Shown piece by piece: positions 1 to 6,063 of a DNA stretch of 6,443 nucleotides. The stretch spans positions 1,585 through 8,027 of the forward strand of contig JALUJE010000233.1 in NCBI GenBank assembly GCA_027057185.1, in the 5' to 3' direction. A model generated the notes under the pieces. That model worked only from the letters and a program-made list of their open reading frames with translations, did no database searches and had not been told where the DNA came from. Source of the stretch: Helicobacteraceae bacterium (GTDB taxonomy: Bacteria > Campylobacterota > Campylobacteria > Campylobacterales > Sulfurimonadaceae). The stretch's first letter is position 1; every line of letters starts with the position of its first letter. The position numbers and the translations under genes are program-made.

Positions 1-513
1 TTCAGACATAACGCGTATAAGCTCGATGCCCTGCCCATTGGTGCACAGCAGTGGATCAGCTCACCGCTAACCGTAGCTAAAATGACCGTCTATCTACAGC
101 CTCAAGGTGCCGATAAAGTCTTGGAAATTGGCTGCGGCAGCGGCTATCAGGCGGCTGTGCTCTCTCATCTGTTTCGCGGTGTCTTTACTATTGAACGTAT
201 TGAACCACTGATTTTAGAGGCAAAACAACGCTTCAAGGTACTGGGAATTCACAATATTCACACCCGAACCGATGACGGACAAAACGGATGGATACAGTAC
301 GCCCCCTACGATCGCATTCTCTTTTCTGCCTCTGCAAGCCGTATTCCTCAAAAGCTGATTGACCAGCTGAGCGAAGGAGGTATCTTGGTTGCCCCCATGG
401 AAGTTGGCGGCAAGCAGGTGATTACCCGCTTTGTTAAAAAAGGGTCACAACTTGTGCAAGAACAGTTCGATACCTGTAAATTTGTACCGGTCTTAAGCGG
501 TATTCAAAAATAG
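1..513 (+). CDS. pcm: Protein-L-isoaspartate O-methyltransferase, 5' end cut by window
   Basis: This cytosolic SAM-dependent enzyme methylates isoaspartyl residues in aged proteins so that they can revert to aspartate. The open frame runs in from the left edge; 170 residues are visible. Alignment by eye with E. coli Pcm (208 residues) suggests about 38 N-terminal residues are missing, so the first ATG at 82 is internal. Visible motifs, numbered from the edge: ALPIGAQQWISSP (10-22), the substrate-loop motif with the family's conserved Ser in 'IS'; the SAM-binding motif I VLEIGCGSGYQ (40-50); an acidic FTIERIE strand; EGGILVAP; and the C-terminal FVPVLSG. The usual Thr/Ser before 'IS' is Trp here, which I believe is common in Sulfurimonas-type homologues (memory, not checked). 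It ends in TAG and converges with the minus-strand operon, with 3 bases between stop codons. Its promoter is outside the window. Confidence 0.94.
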   Translation, partial: FRHNAYKLDALPIGAQQWISSPLTVAKMTVYLQPQGADKVLEIGCGSGYQAAVLSHLFRGVFTIERIEPLILEAKQRFKVLGIHNIHTRTDDGQNGWIQYAPYDRILFSASASRIPQKLIDQLSEGGILVAPMEVGGKQVITRFVKKGSQLVQEQFDTCKFVPVLSGIQK

Positions 514-516
514 CAT

Positions 517-891
517 TTATCCTTCTGTAAAAGGACGCTCTTCATATTTAACAGAATGTCCAATTAGGTAGAGCTGTGCCTCTGCTACACCCGACAATGT
601 ATCACATTGTGCGGTAGCAAGTCCAACACGCTGCGACTCAAACACCAGCGAAATTCCTTCGCTCACATCCGCATGTTTAAGATTTCCATCGTCTAAAAGG
701 CGAGCATCACTCACGCCCTCCATCTCAAAAACAATGTTAATCCAGTCAAAGCCACGATGCGCATCCTGCACCGAAAACTCTACGCTGATACTTGTCGATC
801 CTCTCATGGTAATCTTCCTTAGCACAGCCTCTTTTGCGCCGTCAAGGCGCTCCAAGAGTATCTGTGCATCGGATGCGCATAACGGCTTCAT
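517..891 (-). CDS. Conserved-looking small protein of unknown function, downstream of nrdA
   Basis: I do not recognise this 124-residue protein. The chosen ATG (891-889) begins one base after the nrdA TAA stop (TAA-G-ATG), an arrangement typical of translational coupling. A start at 957 is possible in the same frame but would overlap nrdA by 65 bases with no need. The ribosome site is weak (GGA about 10 bases upstream), which fits coupling. Predicted by eye: an N-terminal amphipathic helix (residues 8-28, DAQILLERLDGAKEAVLRK), then alternating beta strands (STSISVEFSV, DWINIVFEME, GISLVFE, AQLYLIGHSVKYEE), with an acidic loop near 59-79. There is no signal peptide, membrane segment or obvious metal motif; the two cysteines (5, 96) are isolated. 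It is soluble, probably cytosolic. Being the last gene of a purB-nrdA transcript suggests, but does not show, a link to nucleotide metabolism. Confidence 0.7.
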   Translation of the reverse strand: MKPLCASDAQILLERLDGAKEAVLRKITMRGSTSISVEFSVQDAHRGFDWINIVFEMEGVSDARLLDDGNLKHADVSEGISLVFESQRVGLATAQCDTLSGVAEAQLYLIGHSVKYEERPFTEG

Positions 892-892
892 C

Positions 893-3259
893 TTACTGAC
901 ATCCGACACATTCCATGGAACGGTCCTGAATATCTGAAGCAACTTCTGGCGACTCACTTCGCAGATAATAGGTCGATTTCACACCCAGTTTCCATGCCAA
1001 CATGTAAATGTCATTCAAATACTTTCCACTTGCCTTATCCAGTGTAATGAAAATATTGAGGCTCTGTCCCTGATCAAGCCACTTTTGACGGATCGCACCC
1101 GCCTTAATGAGAACCCGCTGATCAAGCTCATATGCCGGTGTATAGTAACTCCAGGTTTCAGGACTGAGTTTGGGTACAACTACCGGAATAAGACCGCTAA
1201 GATTCTCCTCATACCATTTGCGCTTGTACACCGGCTCTATCGCCTGCGTAGTACCGGTAAGAATCGATATGGAACTCGTGGGTGCGATGGCCATTAAGTA
1301 ACCGTTACGCATTCCATCTTTTTGTATTTTAGCACGCAAGGCATCCCAATCGTACGCTGAAGAAAACAGACCACCACGATCTACCAGATTAATGACCTCG
1401 GCATTGGCATGATCCATCGGCAAAATTCCCCGACTCCACTTGGAACCTGCAAATTCTTTATAACATCCTTTTTCAAGAGCAATATCAGACGATGCTTTAA
1501 TGGCGTTGTAGCTCACGGCTTCCATCATCTCATCAATCTTATCGAAATGCTCTTGCGTCCCCCATGCAATCTGTGATTCTGCTAACATTTGTGCTTCACC
1601 CATAACACCCAGACCGATAGAACGACTCTTCATATTGGTACGCTTCACTTTTTCCAACGGATAAAAATTCAAATCTATAACATTGTCTAACGCCCGAATA
1701 GCAATAGGAACGACACGATCTATATCTTCTTTCGTATGAATACGGGAGAGATTTACCGAGGCAAGATTACAGACTGCCGTCTCACCGTTAATTCTCTCTT
1801 TTTCAACAATATAGATCTGTCTACCGTCTATAGAATCCAGTGCCGTCACCTTTTTAGCCGGTTTGGTCAGACCACTGTCTACCGTAATCAACTCGTCTTC
1901 TTCATACGTCAGGAAATCACCCTCTTCAAATTTCAGTTTTATTTTATAATGATTGGGTGAGGTATTCTGAAAAATTTCCGTGCAGAGATTAGAACTACGA
2001 ATAACCCCATAATGATCATTTGGGTTAGCTCTGTTAGCCGTATCTTTGAAACACAAAAAGGGGCTTCCCGTCTCAAAATAGCTCGTTAGTATTTTACGCC
2101 ATAGGTCTTTGGCTTTGACACTCTCTTTGAAAATACTCTCATCTTCTTCAAACGTTTCATAACGTTTTTCAAACGCTTCACCGTAAAGTTCACTCAGCTC
2201 TTTAGTTTGGTGCGGGTCAAACAATGTCCATAAGGCATCATCTTCTACCCGTTTCATAAAGAGATTATTCAACCACAATGCCGGAAAAAGATCGTGGGCA
2301 CGGCGACGTTCTTCTCCGGAATTCTTTTTAAGATCTAAAAAGTCGTTAATATCAATATGCCACGGCTCCAGGTACACTGCAATAGCTCCTTTGCGCGTTC
2401 CTAATTGGTCAACGGCGACAGCAATGTCGTTGGTAATCTTTAAAAACGGTACGGTACCACCGGCAGCATTTTTGTGCCCGTCAATAAATGATCCCATGGA
2501 ACGCACCTGCGTCCAGTCCCAGCCAATACCTCCGCCAAACTTAGAGAGTAGTGCCATCTCTTTGTAGGAATCAAAAATTCCTTCAATATTATCCGGAGTT
2601 GATCCAATATAACAAGAGCTCAACTGGTGGCGTGTTGTTCGTGCATTCGAAAGGGTTGGTGTGGCTAACATCACTTCAAATTTTGAGATCATATCGTAAA
2701 ATTTAATGGCCCAACCTTCGCGATCTTCCTCATTCTGTGCCAAAAACATAGAGATAGCCATAAACATATGCTGCGGTAACTCTATGGGATTCCCATCACC
2801 GTCTTTTATGAGATAACGGTCATACAGTGTTTTAATACCCAGATAGTTAAATTCCAAATCTCTCTCGGGACGGATGTGTGCATCAAGCGTTTGCAAGTCA
2901 AACTTCTCTTTTAAACCACTTAAAATACGCCCCTCTTTTTCACCCCGTTCAAAATACTTCTGCAGAGTGCAATATCCCGTAAAGCCATTGACACGGTGAT
3001 ACATGTCATAAAGAAAGAGTCGTGCTGCCACAAAGGTCCAGTTTGGTGCATCAATATCAATTTTGTCAACAGCCGTTTTAATGAGTGTTATTTGAATCTC
3101 GCGACTGGTAATACCGTCTCGAAATTGAAGCTGTGCATCGACCTCAAGCTCACTCTGACTCACATTCTCAAGCCCTTGAACCGCTGCTGAAGTATATTTT
3201 TGAATTTTTGATATATCAAGTTGTTCGCGCCGTCCGTTACGCTTTATTATTGTCACCAT
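893..3259 (-). CDS. nrdA: Ribonucleoside-diphosphate reductase, class Ia, alpha (large) subunit
   Basis: NrdA reduces ribonucleoside diphosphates to deoxyribonucleotides, taking a radical from its partner NrdB, which is not in this window. The 788 residues carry an N-terminal ATP-cone (about 1-90, starting VTIIKRNGRREQLDISKIQ), the allosteric activity site, followed by the ten-stranded catalytic barrel. All expected active-site residues are visible: the redox pair C216 (SSCYIGS) and C497 (TAVCNLASVNLS), the radical site N424-L-C426-T-E428, and the radical-transfer pair Y764-Y765 (STYYLRSE). The mobile C-terminal thiols form C784-V-G-C787, a CxxC rather than the CxxxxC of E. coli. About 48 extra residues lie between C426 and C497 compared with E. 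coli. The start ATG has a good AAAAGGA site 8 bases upstream. The gene follows purB after 47 bases with no terminator seen, so the two are probably co-transcribed. Confidence 0.97.
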   Translation of the reverse strand: MVTIIKRNGRREQLDISKIQKYTSAAVQGLENVSQSELEVDAQLQFRDGITSREIQITLIKTAVDKIDIDAPNWTFVAARLFLYDMYHRVNGFTGYCTLQKYFERGEKEGRILSGLKEKFDLQTLDAHIRPERDLEFNYLGIKTLYDRYLIKDGDGNPIELPQHMFMAISMFLAQNEEDREGWAIKFYDMISKFEVMLATPTLSNARTTRHQLSSCYIGSTPDNIEGIFDSYKEMALLSKFGGGIGWDWTQVRSMGSFIDGHKNAAGGTVPFLKITNDIAVAVDQLGTRKGAIAVYLEPWHIDINDFLDLKKNSGEERRRAHDLFPALWLNNLFMKRVEDDALWTLFDPHQTKELSELYGEAFEKRYETFEEDESIFKESVKAKDLWRKILTSYFETGSPFLCFKDTANRANPNDHYGVIRSSNLCTEIFQNTSPNHYKIKLKFEEGDFLTYEEDELITVDSGLTKPAKKVTALDSIDGRQIYIVEKERINGETAVCNLASVNLSRIHTKEDIDRVVPIAIRALDNVIDLNFYPLEKVKRTNMKSRSIGLGVMGEAQMLAESQIAWGTQEHFDKIDEMMEAVSYNAIKASSDIALEKGCYKEFAGSKWSRGILPMDHANAEVINLVDRGGLFSSAYDWDALRAKIQKDGMRNGYLMAIAPTSSISILTGTTQAIEPVYKRKWYEENLSGLIPVVVPKLSPETWSYYTPAYELDQRVLIKAGAIRQKWLDQGQSLNIFITLDKASGKYLNDIYMLAWKLGVKSTYYLRSESPEVASDIQDRSMECVGCQ

Positions 3260-3267
3260 TTATAGTA

Positions 3268-3274
3268 TCCTTTT
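3268..3274 (-). promoter_or_regulatory. Ribosome binding site of nrdA
   Basis: On the minus strand AAAAGGA stands 8 bases before the nrdA ATG, good Shine-Dalgarno spacing, and fixes the start at 3259. The rest of the 47-base purB-nrdA gap is AT-rich, with a small TAGCG/CGCTA inverted repeat overlapping the purB stop (3297-3309). That repeat lacks a T-run, so it does not look like a terminator. Confidence 0.75.
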
Positions 3275-3306
3275 CTGTATATATTAATATTATGCCTAGC
3301 GTACCG

Positions 3307-4632
3307 CTAAAAAACTCGTTGAAAAATAGCATCGACATTTTTCGTATAGTAGTCATAATTAAAACACTCACGAATCTGTGTTTCACTTAGGCTCTTTCGC
3401 AACTCTTCATCGGCTAACAGATATTCTAGATAAAGACTCTCTCCCGCCTCATTTAAGACTGGTTTTCCCTGTTGTAATCCTTCCCAGACTTTCATAGCAT
3501 TGCGCTGCACAATCCGATAAGCATCTTCACGTGAAATACCTTGAAGCGGCAGTTCCAGTAACACTCGTTGTGAGAAGACCAAACCACCTGTTAGATTAAG
3601 GTTTTTCATCATATTTTCTGGAAAGACTGTTAGGTTGGCAATAACATTATTCATTCGGTGTAGCATAAAATCTGTCGTAATGAAGGCATCAGGCAACCAG
3701 AAGCGCTCAGTAGAGCTGTGAGAGATATCACGCTCATGCCAGAGCCCGACATTCTCCATTGCAGGAATAGCATAAGCACGAATCATGCGTGCCAACCCGG
3801 TAATATTTTCTGTCAAAATAGGGTTACGCTTATGCGGCATTGCTGAAGAACCCTTTTGACCCTTGGCAAAGTATTCCTCACATTCATACACCTCGGTACG
3901 TTGCCAATGGCGTACCTGTATGGCAAACTTCTCAATACTACTCGCCATAAGAGCCAGTGCCGTAGCCAAACGCGCATAACGATCCCGCTGAATAACCTGA
4001 TTCGATGCCGGTGCCGGTTTGAGTCCCAACTCGCTACAAGTATATTCTTCCAGCTCCAAAGGGGCATGTGCAAAATTGCCCATGGCACCACTAACTTGTC
4101 CTACGGAAATAACATCAAGAGTTTGTTCAAGATTCTCAAGATGACGTTGCATTTCATCATACCATACTGCCAACACCAAACCAAAGGTTATAGGCTCTCC
4201 GTGTATACCGTGAGAACGTCCTACCATTAACGTCATCTTATGTTCATATGCTCGTTTTTTTATCGATGTCATTAATAGCTTGACATCATCGATAATGAGT
4301 TCTAAAGAAGATTTCATCTGTAGCGCGACTGCGGTATCTATGGTGTCGGAACTGGTCATACCATAATGAAACCACCGGCTCTCTTCACCTAGAGTATTGG
4401 CAACGGAAGTAGTAAAAGCAATAAGATCGTGCTTGGTCACTTTTTCAATTTCATCGATCTCTTCAACACTAAAATCTGCATTGTCAATAATTTTTTTAGC
4501 ATCATCATCAGGAATAAGTCCCAACGTGTTCCATGCTTTTACCACTGCTTTTTCAACGTCAAGCCATGCCTGATACTTTGCCTGCATAGTCCATTTGCTA
4601 CTCATCTCATCACGAGCATATCGTTCAATCAT
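3307..4632 (-). CDS. purB: Adenylosuccinate lyase
   Basis: PurB performs two beta-eliminations that release fumarate: SAICAR to AICAR in de novo purine synthesis and adenylosuccinate to AMP. It is a cytosolic homotetramer of the fumarase/aspartase superfamily. The start chosen is MIERYARDEMSSKW (ATG at 4632), giving 441 residues, the normal length. A 17-residue upstream extension to 4683 is in frame but unlike the family, and would begin amid the promoter sequence. With this start, the catalytic positions match my memory of B. subtilis numbering: H68 (KHD), H89 (FHYGMTSSD) and H141 (SHGIHGEP). The flexible signature loop GSSAMPHKRNP is at 261-271 and carries the catalytic serine. A purine-rich GGGA/ACAGGA stretch 6-11 bases upstream is the likely ribosome site. 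It is the first gene of the purB-nrdA-unknown run. I recall purB next to nrdA in C. jejuni (Cj0023-Cj0024). Confidence 0.97.
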   Translation of the reverse strand: MIERYARDEMSSKWTMQAKYQAWLDVEKAVVKAWNTLGLIPDDDAKKIIDNADFSVEEIDEIEKVTKHDLIAFTTSVANTLGEESRWFHYGMTSSDTIDTAVALQMKSSLELIIDDVKLLMTSIKKRAYEHKMTLMVGRSHGIHGEPITFGLVLAVWYDEMQRHLENLEQTLDVISVGQVSGAMGNFAHAPLELEEYTCSELGLKPAPASNQVIQRDRYARLATALALMASSIEKFAIQVRHWQRTEVYECEEYFAKGQKGSSAMPHKRNPILTENITGLARMIRAYAIPAMENVGLWHERDISHSSTERFWLPDAFITTDFMLHRMNNVIANLTVFPENMMKNLNLTGGLVFSQRVLLELPLQGISREDAYRIVQRNAMKVWEGLQQGKPVLNEAGESLYLEYLLADEELRKSLSETQIRECFNYDYYTKNVDAIFQRVF

Positions 4633-4669
4633 CTCTTTTCCCGTCCTGTAAACTTTCAATTTTCTATTG

Positions 4670-4678
4670 TGATAAAAT
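4670..4678 (+). promoter_or_regulatory. Possible extended -10 promoter for the pseudouridine synthase gene
   Basis: TGATAAAAT fits an extended -10 (TG, one base, then TAAAAT, 5 of 6 to TATAAT). It would start transcription near 4685, about 50 bases before the TTG start. It overlaps the candidate purB -10 on the other strand, so the two promoters could compete. An alternative is TATAAAT at 4694-4700. No -35 was recognised. Confidence 0.35.
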
Positions 4679-4679
4679 A
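4674..4679 (-). promoter_or_regulatory. Possible -10 element for the purB-nrdA operon
   Basis: Minus-strand TATTTT lies about 42 bases upstream of the purB ATG in an AT-rich stretch, suitable for a housekeeping promoter. Campylobacterota promoters often lack a clear -35, and none is evident here. Other AT-rich hexamers nearby (for example TATTAT slightly further upstream) are equally possible, so the position is tentative. That a promoter lies in the 102-base divergent gap is much surer than this exact site. Confidence 0.25.
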
Positions 4680-4720
4680 CCAAAATAATAAGTTATAAAT
4701 ACTATCTCAAAGTGTCTAAT

Positions 4721-4727
4721 AAAAGGA
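4721..4727 (+). promoter_or_regulatory. Ribosome binding site that selects a TTG start
   Basis: AAAAGGA lies 7 bases before TTG at 4735-4737. There is no in-frame ATG nearby: upstream the frame closes at TAA (4720-4722), and the first internal ATG is residue 47, inside the S4-like domain. The motif therefore decides the TTG start. Confidence 0.8.
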
Positions 4728-4734
4728 TTAATTT

Positions 4735-5655
4735 TTGCCATTTATCAAAAAAGAATTTTATGTTCCCGTAAAACAAAAAGCCTTTCTCTTTCTAATACGA
4801 GAGCTTCACTATAGACAAAAAGAGGCTCAACGACTTATAGCCAAGGGGCGCTTGCTCGTCAATGGTGTGCCCATGACCAATGCATCAGGTTTTGTTGAAG
4901 GAGCATTTGAATTTATCTTTTTTGAACCGGTTACGCGTTGTCTAAAACCTCTGATTCAAACAGATGATTTTGTTCTGTTTGATAAACCAAGCGGACTACT
5001 CATTCATCCCCAAAGTCGTCATACCCCCTATTCACTTTTAGATGAAATACGCTATCAGTTTGGTCGCGATGCCAATATAACACATCGTATTGACCAAGAG
5101 ACAAGTGGTCTGGTTTTAGCATCTAAAAATAAAGAGTCTGAACGCGATATCAAAATTCTATTTCAAGAACGTAGAATACAAAAATATTATCTCGCTTTCG
5201 TTCATGGTAGGATTGATAACATTTTACATGTAAATGCCCCATTGCTGAGAAAGAAAGATAATAGAGCTTCAGTCCGTACTATCGTGACTGTTGATGAAAA
5301 AGGAAAAACATCTCAAACTACAATCACTCCCCTGCGCTATTTTCCAGAACATCATATGACGCTGATAGAAGCCAAACCATTAACCGGTCGTCAACATCAA
5401 ATACGTGTTCATCTGTTTCACGTGAAACATCCTATTGTGGGCGATCCCATTTATGGACAAAATGATAGTGATGTTTTACAGTTTCTTGACAAAACCCTCT
5501 CCAAAGAAGAACGAATGAAAAAAAGTGGAGCATCTCGATTATTGTTACATGCCAATAAACTGAAATTTACCTACGGATGTAAGTATATCATTACAAGTAG
5601 TCATGATTTTATTATTGAAGCTTTACACAATATAGATCAATCCCGTTTCACGTGA
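4735..5655 (+). CDS. RluA-family large-subunit rRNA pseudouridine synthase, with an embedded parS site
   Basis: This 306-residue enzyme isomerises uridine to pseudouridine, most likely in 23S rRNA (RluC/RluD-like); which uridine cannot be told. An S4-like RNA-binding segment spans about residues 15-60 (FLIRELHYRQKEAQRLIAKGRLLVNG). The catalytic domain follows: FDKPSGLLIHP (82-92), HRIDQETSGLVLA (117-129) with catalytic D120, an IQKYYLAFVHG strand (148-158), and TGRQHQIRVHL (217-227) with GDPIYG (236-241). Translation starts at TTG behind a good ribosome site. The gene diverges from purB; I recall the same divergent pair in C. jejuni (Cj0022c-Cj0023). Its DNA holds a perfect parS palindrome at codons 227-232 (L-F-H-V-K-H), and its TGA stop lies within a second parS core. 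Any transcription would pass through both ParB-binding sites. Confidence 0.93.
   Translation: MPFIKKEFYVPVKQKAFLFLIRELHYRQKEAQRLIAKGRLLVNGVPMTNASGFVEGAFEFIFFEPVTRCLKPLIQTDDFVLFDKPSGLLIHPQSRHTPYSLLDEIRYQFGRDANITHRIDQETSGLVLASKNKESERDIKILFQERRIQKYYLAFVHGRIDNILHVNAPLLRKKDNRASVRTIVTVDEKGKTSQTTITPLRYFPEHHMTLIEAKPLTGRQHQIRVHLFHVKHPIVGDPIYGQNDSDVLQFLDKTLSKEERMKKSGASRLLLHANKLKFTYGCKYIITSSHDFIIEALHNIDQSRFT
5414..5429. other. parS: parS centromere site 1 (perfect 16-base consensus), inside a coding gene
   Basis: TGTTTCACGTGAAACA is a full palindrome identical to the bacterial chromosomal parS consensus bound by ParB, which loads there as a CTP-dependent clamp and spreads to build the segregation complex. 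Assuming equal base use, one specific 16-mer is expected about 1.5e-6 times in a window of this size. It encodes L-F-H-V-K-H (residues 227-232) of the pseudouridine synthase. parAB are not in the window. Confidence 0.88.
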
Positions 5656-5659
5656 AACT
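5644..5659. other. parS: parS centromere site 2 (14 of 16 bases; perfect 14-base core)
   Basis: The core GTTTCACGTGAAAC (5645-5658) is perfectly palindromic; only the outermost pair (C and T instead of T and A) departs from consensus. Its centre is 230 bp from that of site 1. The TGA stop codon of the pseudouridine synthase (5653-5655) is part of the palindrome. Two such sites this close make a ParB loading cluster far likelier than chance. Confidence 0.83.
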
Positions 5660-5745
5660 ATAGAGAATAATTATGATTATCATTTTATTTTATAGCAAAA
5701 TACTTCGAAACCATTGTAAAATAGGGCTTTATAGATAGCTAGCGA

Positions 5746-5754
5746 TGTGAATAA
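5746..5754 (-). other. DnaA-box-like 9-mer
   Basis: The minus strand reads TTATTCACA, an exact match to the relaxed bacterial DnaA box TTATNCACA; it also contains the TTCAC core reported for Campylobacterota DnaA boxes. Further partial matches are CTATTCACA (5923-5931, plus), ATATTCACA (5944-5952, minus) and CCATTCACA (6090-6098, minus, inside ruvC). A single 9-mer is weak evidence in AT-rich DNA. Confidence 0.35.
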
Positions 5755-5784
5755 CTTATTTTTGAACTTTCATATATATATTAC

Positions 5785-5805
5785 AAGTAATAAACTTTAT
5801 TACTT
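5785..5805. repeat. 21-base palindrome, 10-base arms around one central C
   Basis: AAGTAATAAA, one C, then TTTATTACTT: the arms are perfect reverse complements. The 1-base centre suits a dimeric protein-binding site or a cruciform better than an RNA hairpin. Function unknown; not recognised as a known operator or dif site. Confidence 0.7.
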
Positions 5806-5810
5806 AGACA

Positions 5811-5846
5811 TTAAATCCCCTATTTCAGGGCTTTATGGGGATTTAA
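5811..5846. repeat. Inverted repeat with 10-base arms (TTAAATCCCC / GGGGATTTAA)
   Basis: The arms are perfect complements around a 16-base loop that also contains a short alternative pairing (CCCT/AGGG, 5818-5830). On the plus strand the stem is followed by an A-run, and on the minus strand by mixed sequence. Neither side has the T-run of an intrinsic terminator. This could be a processed RNA structure, a protein site or a cruciform; function unknown. Confidence 0.65.
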
Positions 5847-5912
5847 AAAAAATTTGTACATTAAGAATTTATTTATATAAATCTACTCTTAAAATGTTAA
5901 AAAAGTCATCAA

Positions 5913-5958
5913 AGTGTCATGACTATTCACATATACGGCACATTGTGAATATTACACT
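5913..5958. repeat. Nested inverted repeat containing paired ATTCACA motifs
   Basis: The inner arms TATTCACA (5924-5931) and TGTGAATA (5944-5951) are perfect complements, 12 bases apart. The outer arms AGTGT (5913-5917) and ACACT (5954-5958) extend the symmetry with unequal spacers of 6 and 2 bases. The order TCACA then TGTGA is opposite to a CRP site. The arms double as two opposed DnaA-box-like sequences. Confidence 0.55.
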
Positions 5959-6030
5959 CCCATGACGTCATTGAAAAAAAGTATTTCTATTAGGAATGGC
6001 TAAGAAAAATGTGATAGTATTGCAATTGAG

Positions 6031-6063
6031 ATAAACACTCTTCCTGGTGTGTTGAGTGTTTAT
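6031..6063. terminator. Probable bidirectional terminator hairpin between convergent genes
   Basis: ATAAACACTC (6031-6040) and GAGTGTTTAT (6054-6063) are perfect 10-base complementary arms around a 13-base loop, 4 bases beyond the ruvC stop. In the ruvC direction the stem ends in GTTTAT and then TCTC, a weak T-tract. In the plus direction it is followed by TGTCTT. Position and symmetry favour termination from both sides, but the weak T-runs leave doubt. Confidence 0.5.

Noticed and set aside
374..388. Strong AAGGAGG-like motif inside pcm followed by TTG
   Set aside because: It encodes the EGGIL stretch that is normal in Pcm; no separate gene follows in a plausible frame.
892..957. Upstream in-frame ATG at 957 for the unknown 124-residue protein
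   Set aside because: It would overlap the nrdA 3' end by 65 bases; the ATG at 891 gives a clean TAA-G-ATG junction.
3370..3390. Third parS from the TGTTTCAC half-site near 3380
   Set aside because: Only the left half matches; the right half (TTAGGC) shows no palindrome.
3813..4230. Long overlapping frames on both strands within purB
   Set aside because: They lie wholly inside a clearly identified gene and show no domain or ribosome site; they are frame shadows. The same holds for the frames inside nrdA and the one at 734-937.
4633..4683. 17-residue N-terminal extension of PurB starting at 4683
   Set aside because: The family starts at MIERYAR; the extension is unlike PurB and overlaps the promoter region, while the ATG at 4632 has a ribosome site and gives standard catalytic numbering.
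5924..5951. CRP/FNR-type operator
   Set aside because: The half-sites are in the opposite order (TCACA...TGTGA) with a 12-base spacer, and no promoter of a known gene is adjacent.
5747..5965. 72-codon GTG-started frame in the gap after the pseudouridine synthase gene
   Set aside because: No ribosome site, AT-driven composition, no recognisable domain, and it runs across several inverted repeats.
5996..6034. 12-codon frame (MAKKNVIVLQLR) ending just before the 6031-6063 hairpin
   Set aside because: The AGGA motif abuts the ATG with no usable spacing, and the frame is too short to support as a gene.
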